64,000 bases of DNA from Branchipolynoe longqiensis (GCA_030323885.1 CM059187.1:128073525-128137524); one strand, 5' to 3'; positions 21,347 to 33,542 are shown, counted from the stretch's first letter. Notes: a model not told the origin generated them from the letters alone. Program-made: numbers and translations.

Positions 21347-21431
21347 AGAGATAGCTCTGTTATGTAAATATAAATAAATGCATGTATATGTAACAGCAAT
21401 ATATCTCTTAGATATATACATGACATTTCTT

Positions 21432-21939
21432 TTGTAAATATGTTTATTCTGCTGAATAATTCTTTTGTCAGTGCCGAAGCACTGGTCTTCCAGCCATTTT
21501 TCAATTCAGGGTTATTTACACAAAAGGTATATAGAATAAGGTGTACAATACCTGTTGAATAGACAATTTGCACCATGTAACACAATGAAATTCTGAAACC
21601 CAAAAGTTCCATAACAATATGGTACAGTAGTGTCATATAACCAGATCAATATTAGTCAGATCAATGTGAGTATTTACATAGTATTTAGAATGTAAGCAGA
21701 AGTTATCTTCTGTATTCAGTTGGTAAACTTGTAGTAAGTTTTAATGTTCAGTTGCAGTTAGGCAAGCGGTATATAAATGTTGGTTTGTTAGGAAAATTCT
21801 AGTGTAACTCTAATGTAGCTAGTTATGTGAGTTTATGAATTATGTTTTTTGGGGTGGGGTTGTTAATAATACACTGGACTGTCTGTGACCAGTGAAGCAG
21901 TGGGACCAATCCCAGTGCATTTAGGTCTTAAATTTTGCA
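21432..21939 (-). mobile_element. about 506-bp interspersed repeat, possible solo LTR (copy 2)
   Basis: Inverted copy of 6468-6973. Differences by eye are few, mainly one small indel where copy 1 has TCTGTTTATATGAC and this copy has a shorter version. The near identity implies a recent common source. Confidence 0.65.
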
Positions 21940-22020
21940 TTTACATTTACATTGATTTACATTTACATTTACATAAATTTTACATTTACATTTACATTGA
22001 TAAATAAATACATTTATGTA
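21940..22020. repeat. (CATTTA)n hexanucleotide repeat
   Basis: CATTTACATTTACATT repeats with interruptions directly beyond the end of the LTR-like repeat. Confidence 0.85.
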
Positions 22021-22435
22021 TCTATATTCATTTTTGTAACCGCCTTGGCAGCATGATATTTGACATAGCACATGGGACAAAATCTCAAATCTGCTTTATT
22101 TTGGGAAAGCTAGTCAGCAAACCAACAAAAGTACGACATTTTCTTTCGAGAAAGGATAACTGGTTCATATGAATGGAAAAAGTAAACACAAACATATATA
22201 TATAATTATATATTTTTAAAACATATATATAGAGAGAGAGACAGAAAAAAAATTGGGATCTATATATTATGTCGAGGTTCACAGATTACAATTGAAAAAT
22301 CTCAAAATCCTAGATCAAAGTGACCTCATTTTATGACTTATATAAAACCGACCATGAATTGTGTTAGGATCTTTTGAATGTCGTTACTCTCTTGGTCTGT
22401 ACTTTAATGAGATTAATACATTAAATGGATTGATT
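22021..22435. other. unique AT-rich sequence, nothing recognised
   Basis: Short TA and GA microsatellites at 22195-22245; otherwise nothing recognised. Confidence 0.45.
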
Positions 22436-22474
22436 CCCCCCCCCCCTCCCCCACCCAAAAGAAAGCATGCGCAC

Positions 22475-22925
22475 CAGGCTACCCACCCACTGACTCACCA
22501 ACACACCCATCCACTCATTCACCAACATACCCACCCACTGGCTCACCAACACACCCATCCACTCATTCCCCAACATACACACCCACTGACTCACCAACAC
22601 ACCCACCCACTCATTCACCAACATACCCACCCACTGACTCACCAACACACCCATCCACTCATTCAACAACATACCCACCCACTGACTCACCAACACACCC
22701 AGCCAGTCATTCACCAACATACCCACCCACTGACTCACCGACACACCCATCCACTCATTCACCAACATACACACCCACTGACTCACCAACACACCCAGCC
22801 ACTCATTCACCAACATACCCACCCACTGACTCACCAACATACCCATCCACTCATTCACCAACATACCCACCCACTCACTCACCAACACACCCATCCACTC
22901 ACTCACCAACCTACCAACCCACTCC
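22475..22925. repeat. 48-bp minisatellite (two alternating 24-bp halves)
   Basis: About nine units alternating CCACTGACTCACCAACACAC and CCACTCATTCACCAACATAC halves, giving period 48. A poly-C run at 22437-22455 precedes it. Open frames on both strands are repeat artefacts. Confidence 0.93.
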
Positions 22926-22961
22926 CCTCTTCCTTCCTCACCTAGTTCTACCATCACATTA

Positions 22962-23310
22962 AAGCTGCATCGTCCGATGAAGCATCAAATTTTCAATACC
23001 AAAATAAGTATCTCAATTTGATTCTACATATCTAACTTAAATACTGGTGCGGTTGTTAAATATTTGTCACCACATAGAAGGGAATACTGTGGCAATTTAA
23101 TATAACCTATTACTGCAGAAACCTATGGTATCAGAGTTTTGGCAAGCTTGCCAAAACTAATTTTGCTTGTTTGCACTTCAAATATCTCAAAACTTAGCTA
23201 TTTAAAATAAAAGTTACTTCAAATGAAAGTAGAGTAGATTATAACGATCAGCTTAATATGTTTATCTCGGAAATTCGCAGAAACTCAAAACCCATCGGAC
23301 TATGCAACTT
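22962..23310 (-). mobile_element. MITE-1, complete copy
   Basis: 349 bp with termini AAGCTGCATCGTCCGATG and CATCGGACTATGCAACTT, flanked by TA on both sides. Internal sequence matches the copies at 5.5 kb in reverse orientation. Confidence 0.88.
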
Positions 23311-23519
23311 TAAGTAGTCATATCCACAGTTCTGGGCCCCTCGGCACTGAACCTCTTTTAGAGGAGTACAGCTGGGTGTTTTTTTTTTTGGGGGTGCTTA
23401 GTGTCTGATGGAATAACAGACGAATGATTCACCAATCACCAGGCTGTTTATTTAATGGTTTTCCTTCATAACAAACATGCTGCCAATTGCCAGGCATTTG
23501 TTGCCAAACACTGGGGAAC

Positions 23520-23660
23520 CGGACGCCGTGGCCGAATCCGTAGAGCGCAGGCCTCGCGCGCGTGATTCGGTGCTTATTTGTTGGAGTGTTACGTCCTGGC
23601 AATATCTAAGGTCGTATCAGGACGGGTAACTACTTGTGACAGGGTGCCCTCTGTCACAAG
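23520..23660. mobile_element. two SINE-1 scraps in opposite orientation
   Basis: A plus-strand head variant 2 at about 23520-23572 (GTGGCCGAATCCGTAGAGCG) abuts a minus-strand tail and body piece at 23573-23660 (GGAGTGTTACGTCCTGGCAA). Confidence 0.65.
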
Positions 23661-23662
23661 AA

Positions 23663-23732
23663 GCATAGTCCGATGAGTTTTGAGTATCTGCCATTTTCTG
23701 AGATAAACATATTAGGCTGATCGCATTATTAT
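23663..23732 (+). mobile_element. MITE-1 fragment (left end)
   Basis: AGCATAGTCCGATGAGTTTTG followed by the MITE-1 sequence GAGATAAACATATTAGG, then lost into a tandem array. Confidence 0.7.
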
Positions 23733-23744
23733 GTGATTTTGCGC

Positions 23745-24272
23745 AAACACGTTGGTGTGCGCTGCTGTACGCTGTTGTACGCTGATGGTACGCCGTTGGT
23801 GTACATTGGTGTATGCTGGTGTATTCTGGTGTATGCTGGTGTACTCTGGTGTACTCTGGTGTGCACTGGTGTACGCTGGTGTACCCTGGTCTATGTTGGT
23901 GTATGTTGGTGTACGTTGATGTATGTTGGTGTACATTGGTGTATGCTGTTGTACACTGGTTACGCTGGTGGACGCTGGTGTACGCTGGTGTACACTGTGT
24001 ACGCTGGTTTATGCTGGTGTATACTGGTGTACGCTGGTGTATGCTGGTGTATGCTGGTGTACGTTGGTATATGCTGGTGTACACTGAGACAAGTTATAGG
24101 TATGTTATGGGTACGTTTGGCATAAGTAGTATTCGTTAAAGCCCACTGGTGTACGCTGAGATAAGTTATAGGTAAGTTTGGCATAAGTCGTATTTTTGAG
24201 CATGTTCAAAATTATGCCCAATGACCACGTATGTCGGCATATGCTGACGCAATACGGCATAGTGTGACAGGG
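23745..24272. mobile_element. CCCTGTCACACTACG-type TIR element, copy A (right end only) with a 12-bp interior array
   Basis: The right end (24253-24272) reads TACGGCATAGTGTGACAGGG, matching the ends at 44403 and 54089. The core phrase GAGCATGTTCAAAA at 24198-24211 matches the core of copy B. The left part is an array of about 12-bp units (GTGTACGCTGGT) at 23745-24090. No matching left terminus was found, so the copy is truncated. Confidence 0.6.
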
Positions 24273-24274
24273 CC

Positions 24275-24840
24275 TTTAGGGATGGGGAGGGCCAGTGACG
24301 ACGCCACCAGTCAGATCTTGCTGATCAGGATGCACAGAGTAGCAAATGGGTATATATATAATAACAATAATAATAATGGAAGTACCTTCCGTGCCTTTAT
24401 ACTTGCATAATACATATATATGCTGTATATGAATTATACGAGTATAATAAGCTAGAATATTCCTCCTTCCCCCATTACTCACTCAGTTTCAGCTGTCCTA
24501 GTCATCTACAGCTCCAGCTATACATTTAGTTCCCATCTGCAACCCTTGTAATCGGCGAAACTATGCCATGTGCGGACAATTTCTCAACGTCCAAACAGTT
24601 TTTGTCTCCTCTGACAGTTCCTTTGGTAACATGACACCTGCTATGTCACAAACACGGTTCTCTAGATGCACCCTTAGATACAGTTTAGTTACCATACCAG
24701 CATTTAAAGGCGTACAATCCTACATTATAATTAATATGTCCTAATAAATCAATTGTTGTTTACTGAGAATTGCAAATAATGAAACCTGTTCTCTGACGGC
24801 CTCGTAACACAAGTAAGGAATCAGGTATGATAAGGGGAAT
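24275..24840. other. unique sequence, nothing recognised
   Basis: No gene or repeat recognised apart from a short AT-rich patch near 24350-24430. Confidence 0.45.
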
Positions 24841-24844
24841 GAAT

Positions 24845-25215
24845 GTCCGACCTGTCTGTCCTGATATGACCTCAGAAGTTTCCAGGACATGAAACTCCAA
24901 CAAATCACCAACCGACCAATACCACCGAAGTGCATTCTTCCGTCCCTCGTGTTGGTACATGGTGGGATTCGATCCCATGGGTTTGTCGCTTCCTAGCCAG
25001 GGATTGCCATTACTAAAATAGGGCAAATACTGGTTGGCTCAATGTCAGGATAATGTTACTGAGTGGGATATCGGGTCAAGGTGCTGGCGACCTGGTCTCC
25101 CAGTGGGGCAGCACTACAAAGTCACCATAAGCGCGCACTGTCACAAGTCGGCATCCATCCTGATATAACCTTAGATGTTGCCAGGACGTAAAAGGCCAAC
25201 ACCTAACCGACTGAA
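24845..25215 (+). mobile_element. SINE-1 3' fragment followed by a 5'-truncated SINE-1
   Basis: A tail fragment (CTGATATGACCTCAGAAG... to CCAACCGACC) at 24845-24925 is followed by a second copy at about 24945-25215 starting at a B-box region GGGATTCGATCCC and running through the body to the tail. Confidence 0.75.
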
Positions 25216-25384
25216 GTGTATTCTGAACTGACTGCAGCCGGAGAGTGACCTATAGGGATTGGTTACCCAGAAGTCCCTGTGTAGTCGCCCCACCCTGCCC
25301 CTAGGGAGGGCCATTCCCAATCAGGCCCTTCCAGTCAGCCGCAATTTATATAGAACCGTGGCTGGAATCCCAATAGATTTCTCT

Positions 25385-25485
25385 GGTTTAGTGGAGTTTT
25401 CCGTCCTAGCAACACCTGGGTTCGTACTGGTAAGAGAATACACTCATGGTGAATATATTGCGTTGGCTCTCACTGGGAAATAGTG
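25385..25485 (-). mobile_element. SINE-1 fragment
   Basis: Tail-proximal piece with GGAGTTTTCCGTCCTAGCAA and CACTGGGAAAT, internally shortened. Confidence 0.6.
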
Positions 25486-26136
25486 ATGAACAAGTGTGTG
25501 TAGCACTAGCCGGGGCCTTTTAAATTACCTTTCAGTAATACACACTTTAAAATTATTATCTGCAGCAGTAATTTGCGTTTATTTTACTAGAAGATTATAT
25601 GTATTTCGGTGTCCTATGGAAGTGTCAGACGGGTCATGTCCTTATATATATATATAAATATTATAACATGTATGTATACATATAATTATAATTTATAGAT
25701 GCATCTACCTCTGTCTTCAACGGAAAACCTTGCATCCGCACAATATTGTTCTTACATCGCATGTGTCCTGTCATCTGAGGGACAATCACATGAAAAAAAG
25801 ACAGTTGGTATTTAAAAAAGGTTGTTTGCATATGACTGGGGTTTTCCAACCACAAGGGTTGGGCCGACAGGTGCTACTGTATAAATATATGCATATATAT
25901 ATCCCTATCGTGATACTCATATACAATATACAAATAAAAACATAAACATACACACAATTATGTAAATGGAGGTGCATTGTTATGCACACATACCTGTAAA
26001 ATATTCCGATAAAACGCATTGGTCGGGGAATGCAAATGGTCTATAATGGTAAATGGTATATAGTGCCAGGTGCATGAATGTTTTTATGTAGTTGCTGGTG
26101 ATACTTTACTCATGGTCAATAGTCATTGTGTATTAG

Positions 26137-26334
26137 ACAGATAGTGTGAAAGAGGCACTAGAGATAGTGTGTAAGGAGAACTTGGAGCTCTACCCACTAC
26201 CGCCTCCCCCCTCTGTTAGTCACGGATCACCACACACTCAGCTCAGGCAGTTGGTGGCCAAGGGGCCCACACAGCATGATGATGGTGGGAAGATCACTGT
26301 AGCCATGGTGACACAGGAAAGCTTGATGTTCACA
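26137..26334 (+). other. possible host protein-coding exon (weak)
   Basis: Starts after an acceptor-like TGTATTAG and ends before a donor-like CAG|GTGCC, and is open throughout in one frame. The predicted peptide is mixed composition and not repetitive (with the phrase GGKITVAMVTQESL near its end). It lies outside every repeat family recognised here. I do not recognise the protein, and the donor is not a strong consensus. Confidence 0.3.
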
Positions 26335-26857
26335 GGTGCCATACCAGATCCATGTACAACTATAAATAATAAACCGGAGGGCATTGTCTCTCTCTACTTT
26401 CATTCATTACACTCTTCCTTTCTCTTCTTGCCTGTATTGACTTCATTATAGCCTGCCTACACAAACACAGATTCCAGCCGTGGACTTTACATACCGATAT
26501 ATACACTTTATATGCAGTGTAAATATGTCGATACATCAACTCGATATAGCAGTAAAACAAGTAATTATGGGCACAGTTCCAAAAATACTTCTTCGTATAA
26601 TTATATAGGTTGTATTGATTACATATATATGTAAACATTTTATATATATATGTGTGTGTGATGTATATGCATTATGTGAGTATAACAGCGAGGAAGTGAA
26701 CTGTTATTATTATTATATATTATTCTTAGTCTACAATCTCACCCCACATTCATGTGACCATATATCATATATCACAGCTGATTCGGCTAGCCCAGTACCT
26801 GGATATTAATGACTTAATCATTCACTTGATCGATAAACATGATCTATACCTTCTTCC

Positions 26858-27000
26858 TGACAAGAAACTGTCACAAATGTGGCCTAAGCAAAACACCTGG
26901 GTTCAAAGGTCGGCGAATGATTACAGCTGTGGGATCCAGTGAGCCGGAGGCAAGGGTATTTGGAGGTCACGTGGAGGCGCTCAGATCAGCTGAACCCCCG
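26858..27000 (+). other. possible exon with a CxxC motif, running into proline-rich low complexity (weak)
   Basis: After an acceptor-like TTCTTCCTGACAAG the frame reads NCHKCGLSKTPGFKGRRMI, with a CxxC pair, and stays open into a C-rich stretch (27000-27120) that encodes mainly prolines. An alternative frame from 26781 is also open. Whether either is translated cannot be decided. Confidence 0.22.
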
Positions 27001-27415
27001 CCCTTCCATCCCCCCACCCAACCACCCTCAATGCCCCACTCCTACACCACCCCACCACCCCTGCCCCTCCCTCACTCACTCACTCCCCCGCCCCCACCGC
27101 CGCCACCACCCCCCCCCGACACCCAGGTTCTTCCTACGTGCTGCACTATATACAGAACCCACGGCGTTTTACTGCCACGTAGCACGAGATTCCCGCTGTA
27201 GTCAGGGCATGTTTTAATAGCTGCACACCGATCACTGCAGCAGGGTTCAGAGCGGCCCTTTTGGTGTTTTTTGTTAAACGGGAAGTGAGGCGGTGGTGGG
27301 ACCTCACCGTATGCATTACCCAGTATGCTGTCTGTCTGTCTGTTCATTGAACCCACAATCGGCGAAGCTGCATTCACACTGCACCTAACCTGTTTTATTT
27401 TGCATTGGATGCACC

Positions 27416-27753
27416 GGACCCGGTGGCCTAAGCGGTACAGCGCAGGCTTCCCGTGCGGAAGGTCGGGAGCTCGATTGCCGGTCGAGTTAAACCAATGATT
27501 TACATAATTGGTACATGTCGCTTCCTAGCCTGGCGCTCGGGATTATTATGATAGGACTAGGACTGGTGTGTTCAGTGGCAGGATAATGTGACAGAGGGGT
27601 AAGTCAGGTTATGCCAGTGGCCTGGTCTCCTAATGGAGCAACATTATGAAGTTAGAATGAGTGTCCATTGTCACAAGTCAGTACCCGTCCTGATATAACC
27701 TTAAATGTTGCCAGGACATAAAACTCTAACAACCAACCAACCAATCGATTGGA
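27416..27753 (+). mobile_element. SINE-1, full length, head variant 2
   Basis: The clearest full copy: head GGTGGCCTAAGCGGTACAGC, B-box region GGGAGCTCGATTGCC, body with TGGAGCAACATTATGAAGTT, and tail AACAACCAACCAACCAATCG. Confidence 0.9.
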
Positions 27754-27794
27754 TGGCTCGCGGTGAATCGCTAGTTCAGCGGGTCCCAACTTGA

Positions 27795-28040
27795 GTGACG
27801 TGTATATATGTATATACATATATATATGTACATATACATATATATATATGTGATGTATAACGCATTATACGAGTATAAATGCAAGGGGAACATATACTGT
27901 ATATATCTATTCCTCCTTGGCGCATTGGTGGTGCCCCTCCCCCCAGCTGTCAGGGTAATTGGTGGGCAGGGCCCCCCTCGCACCACACACACTGGAGGAC
28001 TATCTGATAGATAGATAGATATATATATATATATATATGA
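27795..28040. repeat. TATATA/GATA microsatellite patches
   Basis: TATATATG repeats at 27800-27852 and GATA then TA repeats at 28003-28038, separated by unique sequence. Confidence 0.8.
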
Positions 28041-28301
28041 TCGGGTGTGGTGCAAACAACATATGTCTCAACTCCATCATGTGAGACTTCTGATAACCAT
28101 CACATCCACGCCATTCGATAGATTAACCAACTGGGATTTTATGCGGTGGTGTGGGAGGGTGATGTGGGTGTGGGAGGGTGGGCGGAGTGGCAGAGTGGGT
28201 GAAATAGAAGGGTTGGTAGGGAGAGAGGCAGTTGCAAATAGCAATATCGGCTGATACTATAGCTGTATCTAGTTTAGGATGACATAGTCAGATTTAGGTA
28301 G

Positions 28302-28628
28302 GTATGCAGGGATTGCAATACCTCAGGGAGTTTGACGCCCCTGCCCTGCAGAGTTGTAAACCACTGCCTTGTGGTACAGGTTCCTGACAGAACCGAAGGC
28401 TAAGGGAGCAAACCCTAAACAGAAAACGATGTCACTGTGGCAGCATTAAGGCCGGTTGATGTATGGAACTCCCAACATCTCCCGACCAGCCACTGCAGAG
28501 ACAAATAGTTTTGCGCCTGTCTGGACATGTTCTTGCCGGTGTGAAACCTCTATTTACTCCCTGAGAGAGTGCCGCTGGTAACTTGCAAAAGCCAGCAGCA
28601 CTTCAACACTTTTGCAGGCAGCTTTCAT
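28302..28628 (+). mobile_element. LINE-derivative 5' module without the 3' tail
   Basis: Close match to 1212-1540 and 58900-59230, from GCAGGGATTGCAATACCTCA to GCAGGCAGCTTTCAT. It stops there and is not joined to the LINE 3' end. Confidence 0.75.
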
Positions 28629-30080
28629 ATGTGTAGTAAGAAAAATAAGGGATTGCTTAGAGGGGCATTGGTATAATTAGCTGGATATTATTTATTTGAA
28701 TTGTGTTACATATTGTAAAGTCGCCGGCTGGTGGTGTGGAGGGTGTGGACAAGCTAATGAGAAATCAATACAGGTAATGAAGGAAAGTAGGTAAAGAGTG
28801 AAAGTAGGAGAGTGAGACTCCCTGGTTTATTATCTTATATAGGTTTCTAGAATCCAAGATGGCAGTGGTCACATGGGTTGATCCACCAATCAGGGTTCAA
28901 TCTGTTGTATCCAAGGCCTTGTCATGCTGGCTACAGTGCCTTGTGGTGGCCAGTGATCCATAAATAACACCATGGGGGGAGGGGGTATGTGAGGTGACTC
29001 CTCCTCCTCTATACTATTTTACTATACAATTTCTATACCTAATGAGTAATAGTTTACCAACTCCACATATCCCTCATATGCCTTTGGATTTTATATATTA
29101 CCATTTACCATTATATAGGTAAGTTGCAATTTATTATAGTAGAGTTCACATATATCCTCATTCCATTAGATCGGAAAATGTTACAATATGCATGCGATTT
29201 TTGTTCTGCGTTGACTTTCAGTTATTGAACATGCCCAGCTGAGAACATACTAGGGTATTAAAACTTGGATATAATTAGCTGCCCATAACTACAGCGTGTG
29301 GACCAAAAGGATGCTGATATCACTTTTGTCATCTGGAAGTCCCATATATCCGCGGGGAATAGTTTAATTTGGTGAGATTTATAGCAGATAGCTCCAATAA
29401 AATGTCATCCTTCTAGTGTTTCGCTATGGACGATTAATATCTTAAGATATAAATTTAAAGTTCAGTTCCTTCGGATTAAAGATTTGAAAGCTGTTTAAGT
29501 CTATTAAACGCTCAATCACCTATGATGAGGCTTCAACTGTGACTGAGGCTCCTGCACTATGGAACAATAACTGTTCAATATCGTATGAGAAGAGGAATTT
29601 GTGCGGCGTGAGTGAACCAAATTGGGAGGATACGGTTTAGTGTCTGATAAATCATATTTATTACCTCTTGTACCAGCTGCAGAAATCAAATTAATTACGC
29701 CATAATTTCCGGAAGAATCTGGTATCTTGGCGTAAATATGGAAATCAAGATGATCACCTTTATTACCATACAACGCATATCAACTTGGCACTGCATGTGT
29801 AAGTACAGTCCACATGCCTCGCTCATTATGGGGTTTTAAATCCGCGGGCCTTGGTGGGCAAATTGGTCGGTCAGGCGATGCGCTTGCGGGGTGAAGTCTC
29901 ATAGCGCTATTGGCTAGGGGCATGCAATGCTGTTTTTCATTTTTATTTGTTCTCAAACGCTTTCAATGTTCAATTCGCTTTCTTTTGCCCAGGTGCAAAG
30001 AAAAGTGATCGTTTGTTGTCATATGTATAACTGATTTTGAAACAAAGGAGCTATCTAGTTTGGGGTTTCAGATAGAAGAA
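28629..30080. other. unique sequence; one coding-like minus-strand frame, otherwise nothing
   Basis: No repeat copies recognised. On the minus strand, 29516-29773 is an 85-codon open frame with mixed, non-repetitive composition (e.g. YDLSDTKPYPPNLV). I do not recognise it and there are no clear splice signals, so it is noted but not called as a gene. Confidence 0.4.
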
Positions 30081-30084
30081 GCAG

Positions 30085-31048
30085 GCAGGGGACCAAGCAC
30101 GGAACCGGGCGCGGGACCAGTCACGGGACCAGGTAGGGGACCAAATAGGTAACCAGACAGGGGACCAGACAGGGGATCAGACAGGGGACAAGACACGGAA
30201 TGAGGGAGGAATTTCCACAGGCACAAATACTAGGCAGGGAATTAGGCAGGGAACTAGGCAGGTGCCTAGGCAGGGAACTAGGCAGGGAACTATGCATGGA
30301 ACTACGCAGGGAATTAGGCAGGGAACTAGGCATGGAACTAGGCAGGGAAGTAGGCAGGGAACTAGGCAGGGAACTAGGCAGGGAACTAGGGGAGTGAACT
30401 AGGCAGCGAACTAGGTAGAGAACTAGGCAGGGAACTAGGCAGGAAACTAGGGAGTGAACTAGGCAGTGAACTAGGTAGAGAACTGGGCAGGGAACTATGC
30501 AGGAAACTAGGGAGTGAACTAGGCAGCAAACTAGGCAGCAAATTAGGCAGCAAACTAGGTACAGTCCACCCAAGTAGGCAGCGAACTAGGCAGCACACTA
30601 GGTAGAGAACTAGGCAGGGACCTATGCAGGAAAATAGGGAGTGAACTAGGCAGCGAACTAGGCAGCGAACTAGGTAGAGAAGTAGGCAGTGAACTAGGTA
30701 GCGAACTATGTAGAGAACTAGGCAGCGAACTAGGCAGATAACTAGGCAGCGAACTAGGCAGCAAACTAGGCAGCAAACTAGGCAGCAAACTAGGCAGGGA
30801 ACTAGGGCACGAACTAGGCAGGGAACTAGTCAGGGAACTAGTCAGGGAACTAGGCAGGGAAGTAGGCAGGGAATTAGGCTGGGCACTAGGCAGCGAACTA
30901 GGCAGCAAACTAGGCAGCAAACTAAGCAGTGAACTAGGCAGCGAACTAGGCAGCAAACTAGGCAGCAAACTAGGCAGCAAACTAGGCAGCAAACTAGGCA
31001 GCAAACTAGGCAGCAAACTAGGCAGCAAACTAGGCAGCAAACTATGCA
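30085..31048 (-). repeat. 12-bp minisatellite (GGCAGGGAACTA)
   Basis: About 78 units of GGCAGGGAACTA, with GGCAGCGAACTA, GGCAGCAAACTA and GGTAGAGAACTA variants. The right end (30900-31045) is the most uniform part. Long minus-strand open frames are artefacts. Confidence 0.95.
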
Positions 31049-31589
31049 GGGGCACCATGATAAATAAGAGTTCTTCCTACCATCCATGAGATTATTTTTG
31101 TTTGCATTATTTTTCTCAGCATTAAACACTGAAAAACTGTTATCGATGAGAAGCTTGCCATGACCGGGAAACAAATGTGTGCGTGTGTGTGTGTGTGTGA
31201 GTGGTAGGTTGGGTGGGTTGCCCGTAATAGCCCTTGTCCCCTCCTCACCTCAATCCCCACTCAACCATCCACATGCCTTTACCAATAGTTGCTGTGGAGT
31301 GGCTGGGCTGGCGATGTTATTTAAGTTACGGGACATTAACCCGATTCCATTCAGGGCCCGTTCCCATATCTCACCGCACCACACCAACCACGCCACACCA
31401 CACCACACCACACCACCAAACAGCCCCCAATACCAGCCTGGCGTCATATCGCACCAACTCTCCAACTAGTTCCTGAACTCAACCCCGTCACCACGCTTAT
31501 TCGTCACCTGCATACTACATTTATGTACATATACATGAACTATATATTCATGTGGTATGCGGAACTATATTCATGTGGAACTATATGGT

Positions 31590-32017
31590 ATGCGGGTAAT
31601 GCAGTACCTCGGATACCTTAGGTGCTAAAATACCTCAGGCAGTTTGACGCCCCTGCCTTGCAAAGTTGTAAACCACTGCCTTGTGGTACAAGTTCTGGTT
31701 CTTGATAGAATCAAAGGCTAAGGGAACAAAGCATAACAGAAAACCATGTTATCGTGGCAGCATTAAGGGCGGTGATGAATGGAACTCCCAACATCTCCCG
31801 ACCAGCCACTGTACGGACAAATAGTTTTGCGCCTATCTTGACATGTTCTTGCCGGTGTGACACCTCTATTTGCTCCCTGAGAGAGTGCCGCTGGTAACTT
31901 GCAAAAGCCAGCAGCACTTCAACACTTTGCAAGCAGCTTTCATGAAATGTACAACTGCACAAAGCGGCGGTTAAGTAATGAAAGCAGTGTTTGTCGCATT
32001 GCGACTGACAGCATGAT
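31590..32017 (+). mobile_element. internally deleted LINE derivative
   Basis: The 5' module (about 31590-31950, ending CATGAAATGTAC) is joined to a short 3' tail GCGGCGGTTAAGTAATGAAA through CAGCATGATGAT. The right breakpoint differs from that at 1.5 kb but the left breakpoint is the same. Confidence 0.72.
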
Positions 32018-32268
32018 GATATTCATAATGTAGGAAGAGTTCAAGCGCAAAAGCCCACAAACGCCAATCCAACATTTTAATTAAAATAACAGATGTTTGC
32101 AAGAAGGAAACTTGAATTCTTACCAATTCCACTTTCCTTGTAATATAATGAATATGCAGGGATGAACAACAATAGGCTTTTAAAAAACAAAGAACCTTTT
32201 GAAGGTTTGATTCCCATGTTTATCTCAATTTTCGGATTGGCGTTTATGGGGTTTCGGGCCTGAACTCT

Positions 32269-32269
32269 T

Positions 32270-32324
<55 letters not shown>

Positions 32325-32325
32325 A
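32269..32325. repeat. (TA)n microsatellite
   Basis: Uninterrupted TA run. Confidence 0.95.
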
Positions 32326-32352
32326 TCAACACATTATATTTGGAAAGATCCA

Positions 32353-32433
32353 TTGCAAGTCCGTCCTGATATGACCTTAGATGTTGCCAGGAGGTAAAAC
32401 TCCACCACCCGCCGAACCACAACCAACCAACCA
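32353..32433 (+). mobile_element. SINE-1 3' fragment
   Basis: GTCCTGATATGACCTTAGATG through the tail AACCACAACCAACCAACC; the 5' part is absent. Confidence 0.75.
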
Positions 32434-32696
32434 CCCATTGCAAGTTCTGGCGAACTGGCCAGGTCCAATAAGAATGATATCACATTGCCAAGTTCTACTA
32501 ACCCGCGTTGGTAGCTTTACTATCTTTGCCCTGGTTTGCTAGCTTTGCCCGAAGGTTAAATATATATTTCGCTTTAATTTTAGTTACTAAACAAAATGGA
32601 CAAGATCTGAAAGAGCGGTTAGTAAATAAGTGCTCCGGTATCTGAACGTTGATTTAATTCTGTCAAGTTTCTTGAATGTGGATCCATCTTAGCTTC

Positions 32697-32876
32697 CATG
32701 CTTTACCATGCCTTACCATGCCTTACCATGCCTTACCATGCCTTACCATGCCCTACCATGCCTTACCATGCATTACCATGCATTACCGTGCCTTACCATG
32801 CATTACCATGCCTTACCATGCCTTACCATGCCTTACCATGCCTTACCATGCCTTACCATGCCTTACCATGCCTTAC
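32697..32876 (+). repeat. 10-bp minisatellite (CATGCCTTAC)
   Basis: About 18 units of CATGCCTTAC with a few CATGCATTAC and CATGCCCTAC variants. Its right end runs directly into a SINE-1 body. Confidence 0.97.
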
Positions 32877-33112
32877 ACAATTGATACTTGTTGCTGCCTA
32901 CTTTGGCTTTTGGCGTTTATAGGATAAGAGGTTCTCAGTGTCGGGATAATGTGACTGAGTGAGATATCGGGTCATGGTGCTGGTGGACTGGTCTTCCAGT
33001 GGAGCACCACTATATAATCGCCACGAGTGTGCACTGTCACGAGTCAGTACCTGTCCTGCTATCACGTTTAATGTCGCTACCATGTAAATCCTCAAGAAAC
33101 AAGCAAGCAAAC
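32873..33112 (+). mobile_element. SINE-1, head missing, fused to the 10-bp array
   Basis: Begins at the body phrase CTTACACAATTGATACTTG and continues to the tail AAACAAGCAAGCAAAC. The tRNA-like head that should precede it is replaced by the array. Confidence 0.8.
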
Positions 33113-33410
33113 GCTCTAGGCATCAATCCCCATTTTGGGCAACCACACACAAGATATTGACGTCTGCACACTATCGCTGTGAACCAATAACAATACTAAC
33201 ACTCCAGACACAAACAACACGGTAAGAACTCCCAAAGGCGATGAATCGTCATGTTGTCACTCGCGGGAGCGTGCAAATTAGACTAGTGTTTATTTATCAC
33301 CTTTTCTGCCGAAGAGGTGGGATCGCCTTCGGGCAGAGCGGGACAGCCTTGCACCGTGCTGCTGCACTTGGAAGGTAACGCCTTGTCTCCCCATGTCTAG
33401 CCCTTTAAAT

Positions 33411-33542
33411 GGTGGCGCCCGCCGCCCGCCGCCCGCCGCCCGCCGCCCGCCGCATGCCGCCCGCCGCCCGCCGCCCGCCGCCCCCCGCCCGCCCCCCCCC
33501 CCGCCGCCCGCCGCCCGCCGCCCGCCGCCCGCCGCCCACCTC
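33411..33542. repeat. GC-rich heptamer array (GCCGCCC)
   Basis: About 17 GCCGCCC units with a poly-C interruption. Potential for G-quadruplex or i-motif structure. Confidence 0.93.
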
